From Halomonas sp. 1513 (lineage in GTDB: Bacteria; Pseudomonadota; Gammaproteobacteria; Pseudomonadales; Halomonadaceae): a stretch of 64,000 bases of DNA. Below are positions 29,231 through 38,582 of this stretch, one piece after another; within the stretch, counting starts at the first letter, position 1, and every line of letters starts with the position of its first letter. The DNA lies in contig CP019326.1 of the NCBI GenBank assembly GCA_001971685.1, positions 806,001 through 870,000 on the forward strand, written 5' to 3'. Below the pieces are notes generated by a model that saw nothing but the letters and a program-made list of their open reading frames with translations, was not told the DNA's origin and did no database searches. The translations under genes and the position numbers were made by a program.

Positions 29231-29950
29231 ATGGCCCTGGCCTGGCGACACCGAGTCTCGCTACGCGGCGTACTGCGTGGCCTGCTGTATGCGGTGATCG
29301 GCTTCGTCGCCGTGTCGGTACTGGCGGTGCTGCTGTTTCGCGTCGTGCCGGTGTTCGGCTCGATGGTGATGGTGGAGCGCAAGGTCGAGTCCTGGGTGGC
29401 TCGTGAGCCGATCCGCATCGAGCACCAGTGGCGCGCCTGGGGCGATCTCTCCGACCACGCCAAGCTGGCGGTGATCGCCGCCGAAGACCAGCGCTTTCCC
29501 CATCACCGTGGCTTCGACGTCGACGAGATGCGCCGCGCGCTGGAAGCCAGCCGCCAGGGCGGGCGGCTGCGCGGTGCCAGCACCATCAGCCAGCAGACCG
29601 CCAAGAACCTGTTCCTGTGGACCGGGCGCAGCTGGCTGCGCAAGGGGCTCGAGGCGTGGTTCACGCTGCTGATCGAGGCGCTGTGGCCCAAGGAGCGCAT
29701 TCTCGAGGTCTATCTCAATATCGCCGAGTGGGACAGCGGCGTTTTCGGCCTGGAGGCCGCCGCCCAGCACTACTTCGGCGTCTCCGCGGCGCAGCTCAAC
29801 GCCCACCAGGCGAGCCGCCTGGCGGCGATATTGCCCAGCCCGCGCAACTGGAGCGCCTCGCAGCCCAGCGCCCACGTCGAGCGCCGCAGCGCCTGGATCC
29901 GCCAGCAGATGAACAACCTCGGTGGAGCCAGTTACCTGGAGCAGCTCTGA
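29231..29950 (+). CDS. mtgA: Monofunctional peptidoglycan glycosyltransferase
   Basis: 239 aa GT51 enzyme polymerising lipid II glycan strands. One N-terminal membrane anchor (about residues 18-45), then the catalytic motifs AAEDQRFPHHRGFDVDEM (catalytic Glu), GASTISQQTAKNLFL, KERILEVYLNIAEW and FGLEAAAQHYFG. ATG at 29231 after CAAGGAGTTC. It is a housekeeping gene inserted between gbdR and the dgc operon; no functional link to betaine use is known. Confidence 0.94.
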   Translation: MALAWRHRVSLRGVLRGLLYAVIGFVAVSVLAVLLFRVVPVFGSMVMVERKVESWVAREPIRIEHQWRAWGDLSDHAKLAVIAAEDQRFPHHRGFDVDEMRRALEASRQGGRLRGASTISQQTAKNLFLWTGRSWLRKGLEAWFTLLIEALWPKERILEVYLNIAEWDSGVFGLEAAAQHYFGVSAAQLNAHQASRLAAILPSPRNWSASQPSAHVERRSAWIRQQMNNLGGASYLEQL

Positions 29951-30076
29951 GGTCGCCTATCGAGATTACGACAGCCGTGACGCTTTTGGGATTTCCCCCG
30001 TCGTTTCCAAGCGTCGCCTGCGCCTAGGGCGGCGCTATGCTGCCGGCAAGTCCACGTCACTGCCGGAGCAATCCCC

Positions 30077-31054
<978 letters not shown>

Positions 31055-31384
31055 CGATAGCGGCTGGGGCGACTCCTCAGCGAGGAGCGCCGGGGCCTAT
31101 CGGCCAAGCAGCTCCGGCACCATAGCGAGGGGCGCCGGGGGTAGGTAGAAGAGGAGGTTTGCGCCATGGGTTCGGAGCACTGCTCCGAACGAGCTGGCCA
31201 AGGATGGCCAGCTCCGGTCCTGCAAGCGAAGCAGGATGCGTGAGCGCAGCAGGGCGCAAGGTAGCGCCCAGGGATGGGTTCACAGCGCCTCCTCGCAGAC
31301 CTACCGCCGGATCAGGCCCGAGTGATGCCGCCAACGAAAACGACTTCGCCACATAACAACCAGCAAGATCCGAGGAATTCAACC
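31055..31384. other. Gene-free spacer with three consecutive hairpins (extragenic repeat-like)
   Basis: No gene is seen. It contains successive palindromes: GTTCGGAGCA-C-TGCTCCGAAC (31170-31190), GAGCTGGCCA with TGGCCAGCTC (31191-31214), and TCCTGC with GCAGGA (31218-31236). The core GGCCAAGGATGGCC (31196-31209) recurs almost identically as GGCCAGGGATGGCC at 34148-34161 in the dgcA-dgcB spacer. This suggests a REP/MITE-like extragenic element that may attenuate or stabilise the operon mRNA. Confidence 0.6.
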
Positions 31385-31930
31385 GTGACCAAGATGGCCC
31401 CCGAACTGCCCATCGAGGTGGATAGCGAGACCGGCGTGTGGACCACCGACGCCCTGCCGATGCTCTACGTTCCGCGCCACTTCTTTATCAACAACCACAC
31501 CGCCGTCGCCGATGCGCTGGGCGTGGACAAGTACGCCGAGATCCTCTACCACGCCGGCTACAAGAGCGCCTGGCACTGGTGCGAGAAGGAAGCCGAGTGC
31601 CACGGCCTGGAGGGTGTGGACGTCTTCGAGCACTACATGCAGCGGCTCTCCCAGCGCGGCTGGGGCAAGTTCGTCACCGAGGCCATCGACCTCGACGCCG
31701 GCACCGCCCGGGTGCGCCTCGAGCACAGCGCCTTCGTCTATCAACTGGGCAAGACGGGGCACAAGGAGGAGTACATGTTCACCGGCTGGTTCGCCGGCGC
31801 CATGGACCAGATCCTCGCCGTGCGTGGCAGCGCGCTGCGCACCGTCGCCGAGCAGACCCAGAGTGGCGCCGAGCCGGGCTGCGAGGTGGGCATTTTCGAG
31901 GTCAAGCCGCTGGCAGGCGACGCCCGCTAA
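31385..31930 (+). CDS. DUF5943/4-vinyl-reductase-like protein of the dgc operon
   Basis: 181 aa from a GTG at 31385, chosen because CGAGGA lies eight bases upstream; ATG 31394 is an alternative. Resembles the P. aeruginosa PA5397-type proteins (V4R-like fold). Visible features: YVPRHFFINNHTAVADALG, HWCEKEAECHGLEG and GWFAGAMDQILA. It has two Cys, in WCEKEAEC, and a further one near the C-terminus. Always found beside dgcA in the betaine cluster as far as known, with no demonstrated activity; a small-molecule binding or assembly role for DgcAB is a guess. Confidence 0.75.
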   Translation: MTKMAPELPIEVDSETGVWTTDALPMLYVPRHFFINNHTAVADALGVDKYAEILYHAGYKSAWHWCEKEAECHGLEGVDVFEHYMQRLSQRGWGKFVTEAIDLDAGTARVRLEHSAFVYQLGKTGHKEEYMFTGWFAGAMDQILAVRGSALRTVAEQTQSGAEPGCEVGIFEVKPLAGDAR

Positions 31931-31954
31931 CCCCGGGCGCGAGGAGTAATAACC

Positions 31955-34030
31955 ATGGCATTCGACGCAATCTTCGAGCCGATCCAGATCGGCAAGCTGA
32001 CCATCCGCAATCGCGTGGTCAGCACCGCCCATGCCGAGGTGCACGCCACCGACGGCGGCATGACCACCGACCGCTACGTCAGGTACTACGAGGAGAAGGC
32101 CAAGGGCGGCTGCGGCCTGTGCATCTGCGGCGGCTCCTCGGTGGTCTCCATCGACAGCCCTCAGGGCTGGTGGAGCTCGGTGAACCTCTCCACCGACCGC
32201 ATCATCCCGCACTTCCAGAATCTCGCCGATGCGGTGCATCAGCACGGCGGCAAGATCATGATCCAGATCACCCATATGGGGCGCCGTTCGCGCTGGGACG
32301 GCTTCGACTGGCCGACCCTGGTATCGCCCTCGGGGATCCGTGAGCCGGTGCACCGCTCGACCTGCAAGACCATCGAGGAGGAGGAGATCTGGCGCATCGT
32401 CGGTGACTTCGCCCAGGCTGCGCGCCGGGCCAAGGAAGGGGGGCTCGACGGGGTCGAACTCTCCGCCGTGCATCAGCACCTGATCGATCAGTTCTGGAGC
32501 CCGCGAGTCAACAAGCGCGAGGACCAGTGGGGCGGCAGCTTCGAGAACCGCATGCGCTTCGGCATGGAGGTGCTCAAGGCGGTGCGCGCCGAGGTCGGCG
32601 ACGACTTTGCGGTGGGCATGCGCATTTGTGGCGACGAGTTCCACCCGGACGGTCTCTCCCACGACGACATGAAGCAGATCGCCGCCTACTACGACGCCAC
32701 CGGGCAGGTCGACTTCTTCGGTGTGATCGGCTCAGGCTGCGACACCCACAACACCCTGGCCAACGTCATTCCCAACATGTCCTACCCGCCGGAGCCCTTC
32801 CTGCACCTGGCGGCGGGCATCAAGGAAGTGGTCAGCGTGCCGGTGATCCACGCCCAGAACATCAAGGACCCCAACCAGGCCCAGCGGATCCTCGAGGGTG
32901 GCTACGTCGACCTGGTGGGCATGACCCGCGCGCATATCGCCGACCCGCACCTGATCGCCAAGATCAAGATGGGCCAGGTCGACCAGATCAAGCAGTGCGT
33001 CGGCGCCAACTACTGCATCGATCGCCAGTACCAGGGCCTCGACGTGCTGTGCATCCAGAATGCCGCCACGTCCCGGGAGTACATGGGCCTGCCGCATATC
33101 ATCCAGAAGAGCGAGGGTCCCAAGCGCAAGGTCGTCGTGGTCGGCGGTGGCCCCGGTGGCATGGAGGCGGCGCGGGTCGCTGCCGAGCGCGGCCACGACG
33201 TCACCCTGTTCGAGGCCGAGGAGGCCTTGGGCGGGCAGATCACTATCGCCGCCCAGGCCCCGCAGCGCGATCAGATCGCCGGCATCACCCGCTGGTATCA
33301 GCTGGAGCTGGCGCGCCTCGACGTCGACCTGCGCCTGGGTACCCGCGCCGATGAGGCGACCCTGCTCGACCTGCGCCCGGATATCGTGGTGCTGGCCACC
33401 GGCGGCCAGCCCTTCCTCAGCCAGTACCCTGAGTGGGGCTACGCGGAAAGTGCCGAGGAGAGCCTGGTGGTCAGTACCTGGGACGTGCTGTCCGGCAAGG
33501 TGGCGCCGGGCAAGAACGTGCTGATCTTTGACGCCATCTGCGAGTTCTCCGGCGTCTCGGCGGCGGACTACCTGGCCGACAAGGGCGCCAAGGTGGAGAT
33601 CGTCACCGACGACATCAAGCCCGGCGCGGCGGTGGGTGGCACCACCTTCCCGACCTACTACCGCAGCCTTTACGAGAAGGAGGTGATCATGACCTCCGAC
33701 CTGATGCTGCATAAGGTCTATCGCGAGGGCGATTCCCTGGTGGCGGTGCTCGAGAACGAGTACACCGGCGTCCAGGAGGAGCGGGTGGTCGATCAGGTGG
33801 TGGTGGAGAACGGCGTGCGGCCCGACGAGGCGCTCTACTTCGCCCTCAAGGAGCAGTCTCGCAATCGTGGCCAGGTGGACCTGGAGGCGCTGTACGCCGC
33901 CCAGGCGCAGCCTTGCCTGAGCGAAGAGGGGGCAGACGGCTTCCTGCTGTTCCGGCTGGGCGACTGCACGGCGCCGCGCAATACCCACGCGGCCATCTAC
34001 GACGCGCTGCGGATCTGCAAGGACTTCTGA
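31955..34030 (+). CDS. dgcA: Dimethylglycine demethylase subunit DgcA (OYE/TMADH-like flavoprotein)
   Basis: 691 aa. Oxidatively demethylates dimethylglycine to sarcosine and formaldehyde. N-terminal FMN TIM barrel (IFEPIQIGKLTIRNRVVSTAH; GRRSRWDGFDW), middle Cys-rich turn, then an FAD/NAD-like domain (VVVVGGGPGGMEAARVAAERG) to the C-terminus. The trimethylamine-dehydrogenase [4Fe-4S] motif CxxCxxC-x12-C is here C348, A351, C354, C366: the second Cys is Ala. Starts 24 bases after the V4R-like gene with SD GAGGAG. Electrons presumably go to DgcB and the ETF pair. Confidence 0.92.
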   Translation: MAFDAIFEPIQIGKLTIRNRVVSTAHAEVHATDGGMTTDRYVRYYEEKAKGGCGLCICGGSSVVSIDSPQGWWSSVNLSTDRIIPHFQNLADAVHQHGGKIMIQITHMGRRSRWDGFDWPTLVSPSGIREPVHRSTCKTIEEEEIWRIVGDFAQAARRAKEGGLDGVELSAVHQHLIDQFWSPRVNKREDQWGGSFENRMRFGMEVLKAVRAEVGDDFAVGMRICGDEFHPDGLSHDDMKQIAAYYDATGQVDFFGVIGSGCDTHNTLANVIPNMSYPPEPFLHLAAGIKEVVSVPVIHAQNIKDPNQAQRILEGGYVDLVGMTRAHIADPHLIAKIKMGQVDQIKQCVGANYCIDRQYQGLDVLCIQNAATSREYMGLPHIIQKSEGPKRKVVVVGGGPGGMEAARVAAERGHDVTLFEAEEALGGQITIAAQAPQRDQIAGITRWYQLELARLDVDLRLGTRADEATLLDLRPDIVVLATGGQPFLSQYPEWGYAESAEESLVVSTWDVLSGKVAPGKNVLIFDAICEFSGVSAADYLADKGAKVEIVTDDIKPGAAVGGTTFPTYYRSLYEKEVIMTSDLMLHKVYREGDSLVAVLENEYTGVQEERVVDQVVVENGVRPDEALYFALKEQSRNRGQVDLEALYAAQAQPCLSEEGADGFLLFRLGDCTAPRNTHAAIYDALRICKDF

Positions 34031-34319
34031 CGGCGTATATGTGGTCGGGTGCAGCCCGAGGGTATGCACAAGCCGCGCCTTCAGCGATTCGCCCGAGGCG
34101 AGACGCCGCAACGCGGTTCTGCCGAAGGGATTCGGCAGAGGCGTGGGGGCCAGGGATGGCCCTTCCACGCCGTGACCGCAGGTTGCCAGTCGAGAGTCGG
34201 AATAGCGAACGCGCGGCGCGCTTGTGGATGGCCCTCGGCTGACAGCGCCGACAAGCGATGGCTGACCCCGTCAGGCCGCTAACGTCAAACCACCACTTCT
34301 AGCCTGCGAGGTGAGCGAG
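34031..34319. other. dgcA-dgcB spacer with repeat-like hairpins
   Basis: 289 bases without a convincing gene. It contains TCTGCCGAA with TTCGGCAGA (about 34120-34141), a GCGTGG...CCACGC pairing around the core GGCCAGGGATGGCC (34148-34161), and other short inverted repeats. The core matches one in the 31055-31384 spacer, so both look like members of one extragenic palindromic family. Confidence 0.55.
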
Positions 34320-36323
34320 ATGCTCGAGACCCTACTGCCGATACTCATCTTCGCCGCCCTGGGCCTGGCGGCGATCGGCGCCATTCGGCGCATACGCCTG
34401 TGGCGCCAGGGGCGGCCCTCCGCCGTGCCGCTGTTCAAGGGCTTGGCGGCCCTGCCGCGCCGCTACCTGGTGGACCTGCACCATGTCGTAGCGCGCGACA
34501 AGATGATCTCCAATACCCACGTGGCCACCGCCGGTGGCTTCGTGGCTGCCGCCGTGCTGATGATCCTGGTGCATGGTCTGGGGCTCGGCGCTTCAGAAAG
34601 AATGGGGCCCGTGCTTGGCGGGCTGCTGCTGGCGGCCAGCGCCACCATGTTCGTGGGCAGCCTGTTCGTGGCCAAGCGGCGCCGCCATCCACCGGCGCGC
34701 CTCTCCAGGGGCCCCTGGATGCGCTTGCCGAAGAGCCTGATGGCGTTCTCGCTGAGCGTGTTCCTGATCACCCTGCCGACGGTCGGCGTGCTTCCGCAAG
34801 ACGCTGGTAGCTGGCTGCTGGCCCTGATGCTGAGCGCGTTGCTGGTCTGGGGCCTGGGAGAAATGGTCTTCGGCATGACCTGGGGCGGGCCCATGAAGCA
34901 CGCCTTCGCCGGCGCTCTGCACCTGGCCTTTCATCGCCGGGCCGAGCGCTTCGGTGGCGGCCGTTCCACCGGCCTCAAGGCGCTGAACCTGGACGATCCC
35001 GGCGCCAAGCTGGGGGTCGAGACGCCCAGCGACTTCACTTGGAACCAGCTGCTCGGCTTCGACGCCTGCGTGCAGTGCGGCCGCTGCGAAGCCGTTTGCC
35101 CGGCCTTCGCCGCCGGCCAGCCGCTCAACCCCAAGAAGCTGATCCAGGACATGGTCGTCGGCATGGCCGGCGGCAGCGACGCGGCCTACGCCGGCAGCCC
35201 CTATCCTGGCAAACCGGTGGGAGAGCACCGCGGCGATCCGCAAGGTCCCATCGTCGCTTTCGAAGGCAAGGCCCTGGTGGATGCCGAGACCCTGTGGTCC
35301 TGCACCACCTGCCGCGCCTGCGTGGAGGAGTGCCCGATGATGATCGAGCACGTCGATGCCATCGTCGATATGCGCCGCCACCTGACTCTGGAGCACGGCA
35401 ATACGCCCAACAAGGGTGCCGAGGTGCTCGACAACCTGATCGCCACCGACAACCCCGGCGGCTTCGATCCCGGCTCGCGGCTGCACTGGGCGGCGGATCT
35501 CAACCTGCCGCTGATGGCCGACGTCAAGCAGGCCGAGGTGCTGCTGTGGCTGGGCGACGGCGCCTTCGATATGCGCAACCAGCGCACCCTGCGCGCCCTG
35601 GTCAAGGTGCTGCGCGCCGCCGAGGTGGAGTTCGCGGTGCTCGGCGTTGAAGAGCGCGACAGCGGCGACGTGGCGCGGCGCCTGGGCGACGAGGCGACCT
35701 TCCAGTCACTGGCCAGGCGCAATATCGCGACCCTCGCGAAATACCGCTTCCAGCGCATCGTCACCTGCGACCCGCACAGCTTCCACGTGCTCGGCAACGA
35801 GTACGGCGAGCTGGGTGGAAACTATGAAGTGCGTCATCACAGCACCTATATCGCCGAGCTGTTCGAGGCGGGGCGGCTGCACTTCGCACCCTGGAAGGGC
35901 GGCAGCGTCACCTATCACGACCCCTGCTATCTGGGCCGCTACAACGGCGAGTTCGAGGCACCGCGCAACGTGCTCAAGGCGCTGGGCATTGAGGTCAAGG
36001 AGATGCAGCGCTCCGGCTTCCGCTCACGCTGCTGCGGCGGCGGCGGCGGGGCGCCGATCACCGATATTCCCGGCGAGCGGCGGATTCCCGATATGCGCAT
36101 GAACGACGTGCGCGAGACCGGCGCCGAGCTGGTGGCGGTGGGCTGTCCCCAGTGCACCGCCATGCTAGAGGGGGTGGTGGACGGCCCCGCCGAGGTGCGC
36201 GATATCGCCGAGCTGGTGGCCGATGCCCTGGTGGCGAATCCTCAAAGGGAAGATCCAGCCGCCGGGTCAGCCGATTCTCCCCGCCGCGCCGCCGACAAGA
36301 CGACCGCCGAGGAGGTGTCCTGA
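34320..36323 (+). CDS. dgcB: DgcB, membrane-linked iron-sulfur electron-transfer subunit
   Basis: 667 aa from ATG 34320 (SD GAGGTGA six bases upstream); an in-frame GTG at 34311 would add three residues. N-terminal membrane helices (LLPILIFAALGLAAIGAI and three more before residue 200), then two [4Fe-4S] ferredoxin motifs, CVQCGRCEAVCP (about residue 253) and CTTCRACVEECP (about 330), and two CCG heterodisulfide-reductase-like domains (HDPCYLGRYN, CCGGGGGAP, GCPQCTAM). Likely passes electrons from DgcA or ETF to the quinone pool. TGATG overlap with the next gene. Confidence 0.9.
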   Translation: MLETLLPILIFAALGLAAIGAIRRIRLWRQGRPSAVPLFKGLAALPRRYLVDLHHVVARDKMISNTHVATAGGFVAAAVLMILVHGLGLGASERMGPVLGGLLLAASATMFVGSLFVAKRRRHPPARLSRGPWMRLPKSLMAFSLSVFLITLPTVGVLPQDAGSWLLALMLSALLVWGLGEMVFGMTWGGPMKHAFAGALHLAFHRRAERFGGGRSTGLKALNLDDPGAKLGVETPSDFTWNQLLGFDACVQCGRCEAVCPAFAAGQPLNPKKLIQDMVVGMAGGSDAAYAGSPYPGKPVGEHRGDPQGPIVAFEGKALVDAETLWSCTTCRACVEECPMMIEHVDAIVDMRRHLTLEHGNTPNKGAEVLDNLIATDNPGGFDPGSRLHWAADLNLPLMADVKQAEVLLWLGDGAFDMRNQRTLRALVKVLRAAEVEFAVLGVEERDSGDVARRLGDEATFQSLARRNIATLAKYRFQRIVTCDPHSFHVLGNEYGELGGNYEVRHHSTYIAELFEAGRLHFAPWKGGSVTYHDPCYLGRYNGEFEAPRNVLKALGIEVKEMQRSGFRSRCCGGGGGAPITDIPGERRIPDMRMNDVRETGAELVAVGCPQCTAMLEGVVDGPAEVRDIAELVADALVANPQREDPAAGSADSPRRAADKTTAEEVS

Positions 36324-37609
36324 TGAGCGAGATTCGTCGTCGCGATCCACGCCAAGAGTGGATCGCCCGCAACCGCCTGCATCCCGAGCACGCCAGCGTG
36401 CTGGCCGAACTGGGACAGGCGCTGGCTGCGATAGAGTGGATGGGGCCCAACGGGGTGATGCGCAAGAACCCTCGCGCCATCGGCTTTATCGGCCCCAATG
36501 GCGTTAAGCGCATCGACCGCAGCGGCGCCCAGCAGGGCGGTCATGCGGCGGGTGCAACCCGCCAGGCGGCCCAGGATAGCCGCCGCGAGGTCACCATCGA
36601 GGATCCCGCCTTCCTGGTGGCGGTGGTGCCGGACATGACCGGCGGGCGTCTCTCGGGTCACGACAAGGATCTGCTGGGCCTGGCCCGGCGCCTGGCCGAT
36701 GCCGACCCCGAGCGCCCCGGCGCGGTGCTGGCGGTGGTCTTCGGCGAGCACAAGGAAGATGCCTTTGGCGAGGCAGGCATCGATCGACTGCTGCACATCA
36801 ACGCTGACGCCTACACCGGCTTCGCCCCCGAGGCGCGGCTGGCGGCGCTGACCGCGTTGGAGCGCGAGTTGGCACCGCGCCACTGGCTGCTGCCCGACTC
36901 GCCCCTGGGCGGGGCCGATCTGGGGCGGCGCTTGGCGATGCGCCTGGGCAAGGGGAGGGACGAGCGCCCCGCCACCGGCGTCTGGCAGCTCGAGGCCGAT
37001 GGCGAGGCCCCCTTGGGCTGGCGCTGCACCGCCCGCGGCGCGGCGGGGAGCCTGGATATCCAGCGCCCGCTGCCGAGGGTCGCGCTGGCGCTGGCCGAGT
37101 GTGCCGAGCCGGTGGACGAGACCCGACACGCCGCCGAGCCCTTGCGCCTCTCGGAGACGATCCCCAGCGCCTTCTCGCGGATCGAGGACCTGGGTCAGGT
37201 CGCCGTCGACCCGGCCGGGGTGGCGCTGGCCGAGGCGGAATTCATCCTCTCCGGCGGCAACGGCGTCCAGGATTGGGACGGCTTCCACCACGCCGCCAAG
37301 GTGCTCGGCGCCACGGAGGGCGCCTCCCGGGTGGCGGTGGACGATGGCTTCATGGCGCGCGATCGCCAGGTGGGGGCCACCGGTACCTGGGTCACCGCCC
37401 GCGTCTACCTGGCGGTGGGCATCTCGGGGGCCATCCAGCACCTACAGGGCATTCAGCGCTGCGACAAGGTGGTGACCGTCAATCTCGATCCCGGATGCGA
37501 CATGATCAAGCGCGCCGACCTGGCGGTGATCGGCGATAGCGCCGAGATCCTCGCCGCCCTGGTGGCCAAGGTGGAACAGCAGCGAGGAGGACAGCGCGAT
37601 GCGGCCTGA
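36323..37609 (+). CDS. etfA: Electron transfer flavoprotein alpha subunit with long N-terminal extension
   Basis: 428 aa against about 310 for ordinary ETF alpha. The C-terminal FAD domain is clear: ILSGGNGVQDWDGFHHAA, GATGTWVTARVYLAVGISGA and IQHLQGIQRCDKVVTVN, ending DMIKRADLAVIGD. Residues 1 to about 92 are additional, include two GPNGV copies (41-45 and 57-61) and many charged residues; no known fold is recognised. It overlaps dgcB by one base and etfB by eleven, so the products are made together. Dedicated electron acceptor for dimethylglycine/sarcosine demethylation by inference. Confidence 0.9.
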   Translation: MSEIRRRDPRQEWIARNRLHPEHASVLAELGQALAAIEWMGPNGVMRKNPRAIGFIGPNGVKRIDRSGAQQGGHAAGATRQAAQDSRREVTIEDPAFLVAVVPDMTGGRLSGHDKDLLGLARRLADADPERPGAVLAVVFGEHKEDAFGEAGIDRLLHINADAYTGFAPEARLAALTALERELAPRHWLLPDSPLGGADLGRRLAMRLGKGRDERPATGVWQLEADGEAPLGWRCTARGAAGSLDIQRPLPRVALALAECAEPVDETRHAAEPLRLSETIPSAFSRIEDLGQVAVDPAGVALAEAEFILSGGNGVQDWDGFHHAAKVLGATEGASRVAVDDGFMARDRQVGATGTWVTARVYLAVGISGAIQHLQGIQRCDKVVTVNLDPGCDMIKRADLAVIGDSAEILAALVAKVEQQRGGQRDAA

Positions 37610-38405
37610 ACAGCAGGGAGTCGAGGTGGCGGTACTGGTCTCGGTGGGGCGTCATCCGATTACCGGGCGGGCGCGCCGCGCCGATCAGGATGCCCGGGGG
37701 TTGGAGCTGGCCCTGGGCCTGGAACGCCAGCTGCCCGGTAGCCGGGTGAGACTGCTGCACGCCGGCCCGCGCGACGAGGAGAGCGAACTGGCGCTGCGCG
37801 GTTACCTGGGCATGGGGCTGGACACCCTGACCCTGCTCGAGCAGGCTGAGGGCTGCGATGCCATTCCTGCCCTGGCCGAGCACCTGGCCGCGGCGCCGCC
37901 GCAGCTGGTGATCACCGGGGCCCGGGCCGAGCGCGGCGAGGGCTCAGGGCTGCTGCCCTATGCCCTGGCCGAGCGCCTGGGCTGGCCGCTGGTCAATGGG
38001 CTAGCCGCGGTGGAGAAGGTGGAGAATGGCGTGGCAACGCTGCTGCAGGCCCTCCCGCGGGGGCAGCGGCGTCGCCTTGAAGTGCGGCTGCCGGCCATCA
38101 TCAGCGTGGATGAAGCGGCGCCGGCGGCGCGCCAGAGCGCCTTCGGCCCGGCTCGCCGGGGCGAGCTGGCGGCCACTGCGGTGGCCGCTGAACCGGATCA
38201 TGAGCTGGCCGAGTGGCAGCTGGCCCCGGCGCGCAAGCGGCCCAAGCGCCTGAAGATCGTCAAGGCGGCCTCGGCCCGGGACCGCTTCAAGGCCGCCGCC
38301 GCCAAGGCGGAGGGCGGCAGCGGCCAGGTGCTGGAGGGCGTCTCGGCTGAGCAGGGCGCCGAGGCGATCTTCAAGTTGCTGAAAGAAGAGGGCGTGCTGC
38401 GCTAG
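37599..38405 (+). CDS. etfB: Electron transfer flavoprotein beta subunit
   Basis: 268 aa. ETF beta core: VAVLVSVGRHPITG, ALRGYLGMGLDTLTLL, and the AMP-binding-type LPAIISVDEAAPAARQS. Lacks the highly conserved VKRV start of ordinary ETF beta, so it belongs to the specialised betaine-cluster group. Overlaps etfA by 11 bases. It is followed by a perfect terminator hairpin at 38429-38458, which closes the dgc operon. Confidence 0.85.
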   Translation: MRPEQQGVEVAVLVSVGRHPITGRARRADQDARGLELALGLERQLPGSRVRLLHAGPRDEESELALRGYLGMGLDTLTLLEQAEGCDAIPALAEHLAAAPPQLVITGARAERGEGSGLLPYALAERLGWPLVNGLAAVEKVENGVATLLQALPRGQRRRLEVRLPAIISVDEAAPAARQSAFGPARRGELAATAVAAEPDHELAEWQLAPARKRPKRLKIVKAASARDRFKAAAAKAEGGSGQVLEGVSAEQGAEAIFKLLKEEGVLR

Positions 38406-38428
38406 CCTTGTCCGAAGTACCCACCAAG

Positions 38429-38458
38429 CAATGACCCCGGCCAAGGCCGGGGTCATTG
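38429..38458 (+). terminator. Terminator hairpin closing the dgc operon
   Basis: Perfect 14-bp stem CAATGACCCCGGCC / GGCCGGGGTCATTG with two loop bases, then CGTTT. Shares the core ACCCCGGCC-NN-GGCCGGGGT with the hairpin at 38528-38557. Confidence 0.8.
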
Positions 38459-38527
38459 CGTTTAACCCGCTTTCGCTATGCAGGCGACAACGCCGTCAGC
38501 TCAGCATTGGCCACATGCGCCAATAAG

Positions 38528-38557
38528 CCACAACCCCGGCCGAGGCCGGGGTTGTGG
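38528..38557 (-). terminator. Terminator hairpin for the convergent BCCT gene
   Basis: Perfect 14-bp stem CCACAACCCCGGCC / GGCCGGGGTTGTGG, loop GA, just past the BCCT stop at 38583 and related in core sequence to the hairpin at 38429-38458. Confidence 0.75.
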
Positions 38558-38582
38558 CGTTACAGCAAGGGACGCTTGCGTA

